10,104 nt of DNA from an uncultured Clostridium sp. (GTDB lineage Bacteria; Bacillota; Clostridia; Clostridiales; Clostridiaceae). Where the stretch lies: positions 1 to 10,104 of the forward strand of contig CAKVNP010000050.1 of the NCBI GenBank assembly GCA_934777095.1. The letters run 5' to 3'. A program made the translations under genes and the position numbers. Under the pieces are notes generated by a model. The model was not told the origin of the DNA. It did not search any database and saw only the letters and a list, made by a program, of their open reading frames with translations. Shown piece by piece: positions 1 through 5,281 of the stretch; position 1 is the first letter of the stretch; each line of letters begins with the position of its first letter.

Positions 1-55
1 TATATAGTATAAAAATCAAAAATAGTAAAACTTAAATCTTTAGGAGGAGTCAGTT

Positions 56-502
56 ATGCAAATGAACGATATTATTGACGGATTAGGGTCATGCGAATAT
101 GCTCCAGTTGGTCAAGGTTGTGGAAATAACATTGGAAACTGTGGTGGATTTGGTAATTGTGGCGGCGGATTTGGAAGCTGTGGATTTGGTTGGTGGATTT
201 GGATTCTATTAATTCTTTTCTATTCAAACCAAGGTAATAGTGGATATGGAAATAATAATAACTGCTGTTGCAATAATGATTGCTGTTGTAATGGTGGATA
301 TGGCGGATATGGCGGAATATTCAATGGTGGTGGAACAAACTGCGGAACTTGGTTATTCCTACTAGTAATCTTATTCCTATGTGGAAATTGCGGAAATAAT
401 GGATTCGGATATGGTAATGGGTATGGTAATGGATTTGGATGCGGTGGAGATTGTTTAGGCCTTGGACAAGGATATGATGGTCTTTTCGGCGGATGCTGTT
501 AG
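56..502 (+). CDS. Cys/Gly/Asn-rich protein with two hydrophobic blocks (candidate spore-coat or surface structural protein)
   Basis: Encodes 148 residues. The start is ATG 56, eight bases after AGGAGG (42-47); the in-frame ATG at 62 is spaced less well. The protein has 18 cysteines and is dominated by Gly, Asn and Cys. In order: a short polar head (1-12), Gly/Cys repeats of GGFGNC type (about 19-45), a hydrophobic block rich in Trp/Ile/Leu (46-56), an Asn stretch followed by two Cys triplets (70-72 and 76-78), GGY repeats (80-87), a second hydrophobic block (99-108) running into CGNCG, GYGN repeats (116-128), and a terminal Cys pair. The hydrophobic blocks (10-11 residues) are short for spanning a bilayer. 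Only 24 bases separate it from the next Cys-rich gene, so the two are probably co-transcribed. Similar clostridial proteins are annotated as high-cysteine or chorion-like and suspected in spore outer layers; that role is inference from composition. The promoter lies at or beyond the window edge. Confidence 0.85.
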   Translation: MQMNDIIDGLGSCEYAPVGQGCGNNIGNCGGFGNCGGGFGSCGFGWWIWILLILFYSNQGNSGYGNNNNCCCNNDCCCNGGYGGYGGIFNGGGTNCGTWLFLLVILFLCGNCGNNGFGYGNGYGNGFGCGGDCLGLGQGYDGLFGGCC

Positions 503-526
503 ATTGAATAAGGAGGAGATGTAGAT

Positions 527-832
527 ATGTCAAAGAAAAGAAAACATTGTCACAAAGATGAATGCTGCTGCTGCTGCCAAAATTATAATAACAATAATAA
601 TGGTGGTGGATGCTGCGGAAATGTATTTTCAGGATTAAATAGTTGTGTAGCTCCAATAATTTTCTTGTTAATTGCATGTGGTTCAGGATTACTATGTAAT
701 TGCTCATCATATCTAATTATATTATTATTCTTGCTATGTGGTGGATGTGGCGGAAGTATATTCGGTGGAAATAATTACGCCGGAAATAATAACTGCTGCT
801 GCGCAGATCAATGCTGCGATTGCTGCTGCTAG
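527..832 (+). CDS. Extremely cysteine-rich small protein with two hydrophobic blocks (paralogue-like partner of the upstream gene)
   Basis: Encodes 101 residues, 22 of them Cys. ATG 527 follows AGGAGG at 511-516. The basic head MSKKRKHCHK leads into a run of five Cys (13-17), a run of five Asn (21-25), a Cys pair (29-30), a hydrophobic block (41-50), a second hydrophobic block (62-70) ending in CGGCGG, and a tail of Cys clusters (90-92, 96-97, 99-101). The order hydrophobic block, CGxCG, Asn run, Cys triplet recalls the upstream protein, so the two look like diverged tandem copies or co-assembling partners. Such a density of cysteines suggests disulfide cross-linking or metal binding in an assembled layer, as in cysteine-rich clostridial spore exosporium proteins; this is inference. 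A CTG triplet run (about 563-578) encodes the Cys cluster. A hairpin follows the stop codon. Confidence 0.83.
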   Translation: MSKKRKHCHKDECCCCCQNYNNNNNGGGCCGNVFSGLNSCVAPIIFLLIACGSGLLCNCSSYLIILLFLLCGGCGGSIFGGNNYAGNNNCCCADQCCDCCC

Positions 833-841
833 TGTAGAGGA

Positions 842-866
842 TGGAGGGTTTGTATTAGACCCTCCA
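842..866 (+). terminator. Hairpin after the Cys-rich pair, weak intrinsic terminator
   Basis: TGGAGGGT (842-849) pairs perfectly with ACCCTCCA (859-866) around a 9-base loop, ten bases after the stop of the second Cys-rich gene. The following sequence is A/T-rich, with a T-run at about 879-884, but has no immediate U-tract. It may therefore terminate only partly, letting some transcripts continue into the gene at 946. Confidence 0.5.
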
Positions 867-909
867 AAAATTTATATATTTTTTATAATAACATTATTAT
901 ATACATATA

Positions 910-917
910 CATATAAT
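910..917 (+). promoter_or_regulatory. Possible -10 element for the gene at 946
   Basis: CATATAAT contains a consensus TATAAT (912-917) and would place a transcript start near 924, about 11 bases before the AGGAGG of the next gene. No good TTGACA-type -35 is present 17 bases upstream. The CATA start is reminiscent of sporulation sigma factor -10 boxes (SigE/SigK type), but the region is so AT-rich that chance is a real alternative. Confidence 0.28.
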
Positions 918-945
918 TTAGTGAAGTAATAGTTAGGAGGATACA

Positions 946-1470
946 ATGTCAAGGAGAAAGCATAAAAAGAGAAATGAAAGCTCTAGTAATGAAAATAGAA
1001 GAAATCCTCAACAACAAAGAATGAATCAACCACCTTTTGGAATAAATCCAACTCAGTTATTAAGTATGCTCGGTAATGTAGATATGAATCAGATTAATAG
1101 TATGCTTCAAAGTATGAATAAAAATGGGATAGATTTTAATAACTTTAATTTAGGAAACTTGCAGAATATGATGGGAAATATGGGGCAGAATTCATTTAAC
1201 GGAAATATGAACAATAGTCCAAATGATAATATGCAGCATAACGGAGAGGAAGATGAACTTAATAATAACATAGGTAGTGATAAAAAGAAAAATAAAAATA
1301 AAACATATTATGAGGATAAGCATGAACAAAAGTACAAGAATCATATAATTAACGATGATGATGAAAATATGGAATTGTTAAAATCTTTTAGAAAGATAGT
1401 AGCGCCGGATAAAGTAGTATTTATAGATAAAATAATTAAACTATATAAAGAGGGGGCATTTGAGGAATAG
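946..1470 (+). CDS. Asn/Met/Gln-rich low-complexity protein with helical C-terminal module, function unknown
   Basis: Encodes 174 residues; ATG 946 lies five bases after AGGAGG (935-940). I do not recognise the family. The N-terminus (MSRRKHKKR) is strongly basic, like the start of the preceding Cys-rich protein. Residues 10-100 are rich in Asn, Met, Gln and Ser with repeated NMMGNMG-like pieces and a possible helix around LLSMLGNVDMNQINSML. Residues 100-140 are highly charged (Asp, Glu, Lys, Asn). The last 35 residues form an ordinary amphipathic helical segment (ELLKSFRKIV...FIDKIIKLYKEGAF). Most of the chain is probably disordered, with one folded or partner-binding end. Its position directly after two Cys-rich structural proteins, with matching strand and Asn bias, suggests a shared role in the same structure or stage; that is inference. 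Three hairpins and a terminator follow. Confidence 0.85.
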   Translation: MSRRKHKKRNESSSNENRRNPQQQRMNQPPFGINPTQLLSMLGNVDMNQINSMLQSMNKNGIDFNNFNLGNLQNMMGNMGQNSFNGNMNNSPNDNMQHNGEEDELNNNIGSDKKKNKNKTYYEDKHEQKYKNHIINDDDENMELLKSFRKIVAPDKVVFIDKIIKLYKEGAFEE

Positions 1471-1518
1471 ATATATAATGTATAAAATAAGGTAATAAGG
1501 TAATAATAATAGTGTACC

Positions 1519-1567
1519 GGAGAAGTATTCTCCTATAGCAAATGAAGAGTAATCTTCATTAAAGCTA
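1519..1567 (+). other. Two tandem RNA hairpins in the 3' region of the Asn/Met-rich gene
   Basis: Hairpin A: GGAGAA (1519-1524) pairs with TTCTCC (1528-1533) around a 3-base loop. Hairpin B: AATGAAGA (1541-1548) pairs with TCTTCATT (1553-1560) around GTAA, and is extended across a small internal loop by TAGC (1536-1539) with GCTA (1564-1567). Neither is followed by a T-run. They lie between the stop codon at 1470 and the terminator at 1587-1608, so they would be part of the 3' untranslated RNA. Confidence 0.5.
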
Positions 1568-1586
1568 AACCCCCCATCCCCCTTTT

Positions 1587-1608
1587 AGGCCGCGTTGAGC
1601 GGCCTTTT
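1587..1608 (+). terminator. GC-rich intrinsic terminator
   Basis: AGGCCGC (1587-1593) and GCGGCCT (1599-1605) form a 7-bp stem with loop GTTGA, followed by TTTT AATTTT. The T-run lies on the plus side, so it ends the transcript of the 946-1470 gene. On the minus strand the stem is followed by TAAAAGG, so it is a poor terminator for the convergent gene at 1621-2544. Confidence 0.82.
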
Positions 1609-1620
1609 AATTTTGCCTTC

Positions 1621-2544
1621 TTATTTTTGAATGGAGGAAATTTTATATTCTGATAATTCATTAAGATCTGTCTGTACGTTAAGTATAAATTCTTCTTCAG
1701 GAGAAGAATCATCTATAATATTACTCTTTTTAAAGGTTAAACTCCAAAGAATTGTAGAAGGAGTACCGGAATTATCCCAATCAATATCATAAAAATATCC
1801 GCTGACAAAAGTATACCTAGTAGATGATTTGTTTAAATTCCAAAGAAGGCTTAGCTCTGAGCTGGAGATAAAATCTGCAAAGATATCAGGGGTATCGATT
1901 ATTTCATAAGGGTATTCAATTAAATCAATAAATTTTTCAATGCTATTTAAAGCAGGTACTTTAAGTTTGGACATACATAGATCTTTAGTTGTGTCTGCAA
2001 GGAATATATTTGAATTAATAACTGAAGCTTTATCTGGAAGGTTAGTGTCAATTTCAATAGGCATTTTGCTATTGTTAGAGTTAATTATTCCGAAGATGTT
2101 ATTAGTAGAGGTATAGATATTAATAAAGTTATCAGTTGTCCATTTAAAGATATAACATATAGGGTGGTTATCCTTCATACCTGTTAAGATTAATTCAGGC
2201 AGGTTATCTCTAGTTAAATCTACAAAATGAGTTTTGATTTTATAATAACTACATTTAGTGAATAGATTGGTATCATTTTTTGATGATTTAAGTAAGTATT
2301 CATTTTCAAATGTCTGTATCTTTACCTGCAGAGAATCATTATTTTCAATTAAGGTAACTTTATCTTTTAAACTGTCACCATCTAAATCATACCCAGCTGT
2401 GTTATGTACATTAGAATTGCTGGAAAAGGTAGAAGTATTTTTGAAAAGAAAAAAATAGAGTATTAATATTGTGAAAAATAAAATAGAAAGAATAAATATA
2501 AAATATAATAAATTTTTCATTTTAACAACTATAAATTTAGACAT
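1621..2544 (-). CDS. Membrane-anchored extracytoplasmic protein with FG-GAP/VCBS-like acidic loops
   Basis: Encodes 307 residues; the start at 2544 is preceded by GAGGTG (2550-2555) at five bases. A single hydrophobic segment (about 11-34) after a short Lys-containing head looks like an uncleaved signal anchor; there is no lipobox Cys. The rest is hydrophilic and presumably outside the membrane. Three short acidic loops stand out: D53-x-D55-G-D57-x3-D61, D109-L-T-R-D113-N-L-P-E117, and D253-I-D255-W-D257-N-S-G260. The first two are each followed by beta-strand-like hydrophobic residues (KVTLI, ELILTG). This is the pattern of FG-GAP/VCBS repeats, calcium-binding blades of beta-propellers. Many Firmicutes encode such VCBS-like proteins of unknown function. 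The gene sits alone, convergent with the Cys-rich cluster and about 110 bases beyond the end of perR on the same strand. No ligand or enzymatic role can be assigned. Confidence 0.8.
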   Translation of the reverse strand: MSKFIVVKMKNLLYFIFILSILFFTILILYFFLFKNTSTFSSNSNVHNTAGYDLDGDSLKDKVTLIENNDSLQVKIQTFENEYLLKSSKNDTNLFTKCSYYKIKTHFVDLTRDNLPELILTGMKDNHPICYIFKWTTDNFINIYTSTNNIFGIINSNNSKMPIEIDTNLPDKASVINSNIFLADTTKDLCMSKLKVPALNSIEKFIDLIEYPYEIIDTPDIFADFISSSELSLLWNLNKSSTRYTFVSGYFYDIDWDNSGTPSTILWSLTFKKSNIIDDSSPEEEFILNVQTDLNELSEYKISSIQK

Positions 2545-2621
2545 TAAATCACCTCAATAAATTATATGAAAAGTAATTTTGATTAATTCTATTTTCATAG
2601 GATTGTTAAAATTATAATAGG

Positions 2622-2661
2622 AAAAAATAAGAAAAGTCAGTAAGAATTATTACTTACTGAC
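2622..2661 (-). terminator. perR intrinsic terminator overlapping the stop codon
   Basis: Read on the minus strand, GTCAGTAAG (2661-2653) pairs with CTTACTGAC (2644-2636) around an 8-base loop and is followed by TTTTCTTATTTTTT. The 5' arm includes the perR stop codon TAA (2656-2654). The terminator separates perR from the downstream anchored-protein gene. Confidence 0.8.
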
Positions 2662-3061
2662 AAGACTTACATATTCCATAGAAGAATAGCCTATTTGATT
2701 TTACTTGGTAACCAGAATGATCTGCAACTAGCGAGTTTAAGTCTGGGATAGGTAAATCAATTAAGTCTTCTACTTTACCACATTTTAAACATTGAATATG
2801 AGCATGATCATATGATCTAGCATCATATCTAAAGTTTCCTTCACCAACATTTAATTCTAGTACTAAATCTACTTCTACTAAAGTTTTTAGGGCTTTATAA
2901 ACAGTAGCTAAACTCATTGTTGGATAAGTTTTTTGTAATGCTTTATAAATAGCTTCAGCTGAAGGATGTTCAGTTGTTGATTGAAGATATTGATATACAG
3001 CTAATCTTTGAGGGGTAAGTTTAAGTTTCTTTTCTTTGAAAATTGAAGAAATATTTTCCAT
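2654..3061 (-). CDS. perR: PerR-type peroxide-sensing transcriptional repressor (Fur family)
   Basis: Encodes 135 residues from ATG 3061, preceded by AAGGTGGTG (3076-3068); an upstream in-frame start at 3121 would lie upstream of the predicted promoter and RBS and is rejected. The N-terminal half is the Fur winged helix (TPQRLAVYQYL, recognition-helix region SLATVYKALKTL, residues 50-61). The C-terminal half binds metal. With a constant offset of five from Bacillus subtilis PerR, all regulatory-site ligands are present: H32, D80, H86, H88 and D99 (PerR H37, D85, H91, H93, D104). The structural zinc site is also complete: C91, C94, C131, C134. Asp rather than Glu at the last regulatory position is the hallmark separating PerR from Fur. 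In the known mechanism, Fe-catalysed oxidation of the His ligands by peroxide releases DNA and derepresses defence genes such as rubrerythrins and reductases. It is divergent from an unknown gene at 3264. Confidence 0.93.
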   Translation of the reverse strand: MENISSIFKEKKLKLTPQRLAVYQYLQSTTEHPSAEAIYKALQKTYPTMSLATVYKALKTLVEVDLVLELNVGEGNFRYDARSYDHAHIQCLKCGKVEDLIDLPIPDLNSLVADHSGYQVKSNRLFFYGICKSCQ

Positions 3062-3091
3062 GTTGTTCACCACCTTACGTATCATATATAA

Positions 3092-3121
3092 ATTATATAA
3101 AAGTATATTATTATTTGTCAA
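3092..3121 (-). promoter_or_regulatory. perR promoter (consensus SigA type)
   Basis: On the minus strand TTGACA (3121-3116) and TATAAT (3097-3092) are separated by 18 bases. Both hexamers match consensus exactly. The predicted transcript start near 3085 leaves a leader of about 24 bases containing the perR ribosome binding site, which supports the start codon at 3061. Confidence 0.72.
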
Positions 3122-3127
3122 TAATAA
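3108..3127. promoter_or_regulatory. Inverted repeat over the perR -35 box, candidate operator
   Basis: TTATTATT (3108-3115) and AATAATAA (3120-3127) are perfect 8-bp inverted repeats with spacer TGTC, covering the whole -35 hexamer. It is AT-rich like known PerR boxes but does not have the canonical 7-1-7 spacing. A bound repressor here would block the promoter, so autoregulation is plausible but unproven. Confidence 0.4.
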
Positions 3128-3197
3128 ATATTAATTAATATAAATATCACTAAAAAAATATATGCTTTTGGCATAATATAATTATATATCTGTATAG

Positions 3198-3226
3198 TTG
3201 TAAAAAAAAAATCGTTGTGATACATT
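3198..3226 (+). promoter_or_regulatory. Promoter for the gene at 3264 (extended -10)
   Basis: TTGTAA (3198-3203) is followed after 17 bases by TACATT (3221-3226), with TGA directly before the -10, an extended -10 motif. A transcript start near 3233 would precede the GGGAGTG ribosome binding site (3251-3257). A 12-bp AT palindrome (3176-3187, core TATAATTATA) lies just upstream. Confidence 0.45.
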
Positions 3227-3263
3227 AGTTAATGATGGAAAGAAATAAAAGGGAGTGATTTAT

Positions 3264-3581
3264 ATGTCAAAGTATAAAGTTGGAGATGAATTGATAATTG
3301 TATCAGATCCAAGTGAAGAAAGTAAGAAATTAAAACAACTTACTCATTTATCTGTAGAAGGAGATTATGCACAAATTGCATGGGGGCTAAAGATTCAAGA
3401 GGTTGAGTACGATAAACCATATGTGACATTAACTTATAAAAACGCAAATGGAGATATAAATAAAGTATTTGCTGAATGTAGGGATATAGAAAATTTTGAT
3501 AAGCAGAAAGTATTAGAAAAAGCATTATTAAAGGCTTTCCAAAATGAGATTATTAAAATAACTACTACTAAAAATATATAA
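3264..3581 (+). CDS. Conserved-looking small hypothetical protein divergent from perR
   Basis: Encodes 105 residues from ATG 3264, six bases after GGGAGTG (3251-3257). A GTG at 3255 in the same frame lies inside that ribosome binding site and is rejected. I do not recognise the family. The N-terminal part looks beta-rich (KVGDELIIVSDP, then YAQIAWGLKI and YVTLTYKN strands), like a small barrel. The C-terminal part (about 78-98) is helical (KQKVLEKALLKAFQNEI). It has one Cys (in FAECRD), no signal peptide and no membrane segment, so it is likely a soluble cytoplasmic protein. It has its own promoter and terminator. Being divergent from perR makes shared peroxide-linked control possible, but nothing in the protein itself points to redox chemistry. 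Confidence 0.83.
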   Translation: MSKYKVGDELIIVSDPSEESKKLKQLTHLSVEGDYAQIAWGLKIQEVEYDKPYVTLTYKNANGDINKVFAECRDIENFDKQKVLEKALLKAFQNEIIKITTTKNI

Positions 3582-3597
3582 GATTAAAAATATTAAT

Positions 3598-3626
3598 AGG
3601 GCTTTTCAAAATAAAAGCTCTATTTT
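3598..3626 (+). terminator. Intrinsic terminator of the 3264-3581 gene
   Basis: AGGGCTTTT (3598-3606) pairs with AAAAGCTCT (3613-3621), nine pairs including one G-U, with a 6-base loop and ATTTT after it. It isolates this gene from the EAL-HDOD gene downstream. Confidence 0.68.
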
Positions 3627-3705
3627 CATAGAATATAGAAGAATAAGTGGAAAAAACAAGAAAAATATGATAAAATATCCATAAGGAGAAAGGGATTGAG
3701 GAAGA

Positions 3706-4920
3706 ATGGATATTTTTTTAGCACGACAAGGAATATTTAACAAAGACAGCAATGTAATTGCTTATGAACTCCTATTTAGAGATTCATACAAAAATTTTTA
3801 TAATAATAGTATTGACTCAATAGATGCAACTCACCAAGTAATAAAAAATATGATGGCCTTTGGTATAGATAGACTAGTTGATAATAAGATGGCTTTTATT
3901 AATTGTGATGAAAACATTTTAATGGAAGATATATTAACGCTTTTACCTAAGGAAAAAATAGTAATAGAAATATTAGAAATTGTAGAACCTACTGATGAGG
4001 TGCTTGAAAATATAGGAAAACTTAAACGGATGGGATACAGATTTGCTTTAGATGATGTAACATGTGTTGACGATATGTTAAAGTTTTTAAGATATTTAAA
4101 TTATGTAAAAATTGATTTTAGATTGACGGATAAAGAGGAAAGAGCAAAGATTGCATCAGTATTACATAAACTTAATATTAAAATATTAGCTGAGAAAGTA
4201 CAAAATCAAGAAGAATTAGATGAAGCTAAAGAGCTAGGATGTCAGCTTTTTCAAGGGTATTATTTTAGCAGACCATCAGTTATCAGTGGTAAAGATATAG
4301 AGATAAATGCCAGCATTGTAATGAATTTGCTCAATGAAGTTAGTAAAGAAGAATATAGTATTGAGAAAATTGAAAAAATTATGCAATCCGATGTAGCTTT
4401 AATGTATAAGTTTATGAAGTTTATTAATTCATCTAGTTTTGGATTTTTACAAGAAATTACTAGCATTAAGCAGGCTGTAATGTTAGTAGGACAGGAACAG
4501 CTTAGAAAATGGATTTTTATAATTGCTTATGTTGATTTAAGTAAAAACATAAATAGCGAATATACTAATGTAAGTATTGTAAGAGGTAAATTCTGTGAAT
4601 TAATAATGAATGAAATTAATCCTAAGAAGAAAAATGATGCATTTATGGTGGGCGTATTTTCTGACATTAATATAATACTTAACGATAATATTGAAAATAT
4701 TATTCAAGATATGCCTGTTAGTGCAGAAATAAAAGAAGCACTAAAAGGAGAACAAAATGAGCTAGGATATGTGCTAAGTTTGGCTAAATCATATGAAGAT
4801 ATGAACGCAGAGAAAATTTGCAGCTTATGTGATAAGATGAAGATACATAATAATAAGCTTAATGAAATATATATGAATTCCGTTGCCTGGGCGAATGAAC
4901 TGGGATTCCATAAAAATTAA
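3706..4920 (+). CDS. EAL-HDOD (YuxH-type) signalling protein, c-di-GMP phosphodiesterase superfamily
   Basis: Encodes 404 residues, the usual length for EAL-HDOD proteins. The N-terminal EAL domain (about 1-195) has YELLFR (20-25) in place of YEALLR, N66 in FIN, E88 and E91 in IEILE, D116-D117 in LDDV, K135 in VKID, E163 in AEKV, and QGYYFSRP (183-190). The HDOD domain follows (about 200-395), with SDVALMYKFMKFINS and IKQAVMLVGQEQLRKW as its typical motifs. HDOD domains lack the HD catalytic pair and act as scaffold or regulatory modules. Canonical EAL enzymes hydrolyse c-di-GMP to pGpG, whereas many EAL-HDOD members act without enzymatic activity, for example in motility control. Here most metal and general-base positions are retained, so activity cannot be excluded. 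The ribosome binding site is unusual: GAGGAAG (3698-3704) ends one base before ATG, while AAGGAG (3683-3688) lies 17 bases away, so translation may be weak. No membrane segment is present. It appears monocistronic. Confidence 0.9.
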   Translation: MDIFLARQGIFNKDSNVIAYELLFRDSYKNFYNNSIDSIDATHQVIKNMMAFGIDRLVDNKMAFINCDENILMEDILTLLPKEKIVIEILEIVEPTDEVLENIGKLKRMGYRFALDDVTCVDDMLKFLRYLNYVKIDFRLTDKEERAKIASVLHKLNIKILAEKVQNQEELDEAKELGCQLFQGYYFSRPSVISGKDIEINASIVMNLLNEVSKEEYSIEKIEKIMQSDVALMYKFMKFINSSSFGFLQEITSIKQAVMLVGQEQLRKWIFIIAYVDLSKNINSEYTNVSIVRGKFCELIMNEINPKKKNDAFMVGVFSDINIILNDNIENIIQDMPVSAEIKEALKGEQNELGYVLSLAKSYEDMNAEKICSLCDKMKIHNNKLNEIYMNSVAWANELGFHKN

Positions 4921-4937
4921 CAAAAATGGCTTATTTT

Positions 4938-4966
4938 TTGTAAAAGTGTTTATTTTTTCATATAAA
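4938..4966 (+). promoter_or_regulatory. Possible promoter for the four-cysteine gene
   Basis: TTGTAA (4938-4943) and TATAAA (4961-4966) are 17 bases apart, upstream of the gene at 5028. A TATAAT at 4983-4988 is an alternative -10 but has no matching -35. No strong terminator for the EAL-HDOD gene is visible between 4921 and this point. Confidence 0.35.
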
Positions 4967-5027
4967 TGATATATAATAACCCTATAATTTCGTATAAATG
5001 TACGAGTATTATGAGGGGGGGAGATTT

Positions 5028-5237
5028 ATGAGTAAATGTCCGTTTTGGTCAAATAAGAGAGAAAGCGTAAGTTGTTATAAAGAGTGTCCTATGTATCCCA
5101 AAACAAATAAATATGAGGAATGTCCCTTTAATGAATATTTAAGTACAGCAATTAATATAAAAGAAGAAGTTAAAGAAGACTATGAATATTCAGAAAATAA
5201 CTTATATGATCTAGTTGGTAGTTTTGGAAAGTATTAA
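5028..5237 (+). CDS. Small four-cysteine protein, candidate zinc- or Fe-S-binding
   Basis: Encodes 69 residues from ATG 5028, which follows a very purine-rich site (5014-5023, AGGGGGGGAG) at about five bases. An in-frame ATG at 4998 has no ribosome binding site and directly follows promoter-like sequence, so it is rejected. The four Cys form a symmetrical pattern C4-x11-C16-x3-C20-x11-C32, and three of them are followed by Pro (CPFW, CPMY, CPFN). That spacing suits a small metal site, zinc or iron-sulfur. The second half (35-69) is acidic and probably flexible or helical (EEVKEDYEYSEN). I do not recognise the family; similar short cysteine proteins are common in clostridia without assigned function. 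It is a single gene ended by a strong hairpin shared with the convergent pncB. Confidence 0.78.
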   Translation: MSKCPFWSNKRESVSCYKECPMYPKTNKYEECPFNEYLSTAINIKEEVKEDYEYSENNLYDLVGSFGKY

Positions 5238-5244
5238 ATTAGAT

Positions 5245-5279
5245 AATAAAATGCAGGAATAATATTCCTGCATTTTATT
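5245..5279. terminator. Bidirectional terminator, perfect 16-bp inverted repeat
   Basis: AATAAAATGCAGGAAT (5245-5260) and its exact reverse complement (5264-5279) are separated by AAT. The A/T ends of each arm give a T-rich tail in both directions. It fills the space between the stop of the four-cysteine gene (5237) and the stop of pncB (5282-5284), serving both convergent transcripts. Confidence 0.88.
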
Positions 5280-5281
5280 TG

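Noticed and set aside
321..710. Antisense open frame of 129 codons across the Cys-rich genes
   Set aside because: It is a shadow of the Gly/Cys/Asn codon bias on the other strand; the sense genes have strong ribosome binding sites.
738..929. Plus-strand open frame of 63 codons overlapping the end of the second Cys-rich gene
   Set aside because: Its Ala/Ile-rich start is the CTG/AAT triplets read in another frame, and it runs through the hairpin at 842-866.
1513..1539. Possible eight-codon leader peptide starting GTG 1513
   Set aside because: It has no properly spaced ribosome binding site, and no gene follows that it could regulate.
2561..2568. CATATAAT on the minus strand as a -10 box for the anchored-protein gene
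   Set aside because: The transcript start would fall inside the ribosome binding site at 2550-2555, and no -35 is present.
3062..3121. Twenty-residue N-terminal extension of PerR
   Set aside because: The extension starts inside the -35 box of a consensus promoter, and the family length and RBS support ATG 3061.
3174..3189. The AT palindrome as a canonical PerR box
   Set aside because: Its half-sites overlap (core TATAATTATA) instead of being separated by one base, so it does not match the known 7-1-7 site; in this AT-rich DNA it may be chance.
3582..3705. Cyclic-di-GMP riboswitch near the EAL-HDOD gene
   Set aside because: None of the conserved core of known c-di-GMP riboswitches is visible; the gap holds only a terminator and ribosome binding sites.
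4260..4466. Antisense open frame inside the EAL-HDOD gene
   Set aside because: No ribosome binding site and fully contained in a well-supported gene; similar shadows occur at 2258-2458, 3340-3525, 8332-8568, 8982-9170 and 9633-9875.
4921..4940. AAAAA / TTTTT hairpin as terminator of the EAL-HDOD gene
   Set aside because: The stem is only A-T pairs apart from one end pair and overlaps the candidate -35 of the next gene; too weak to call.
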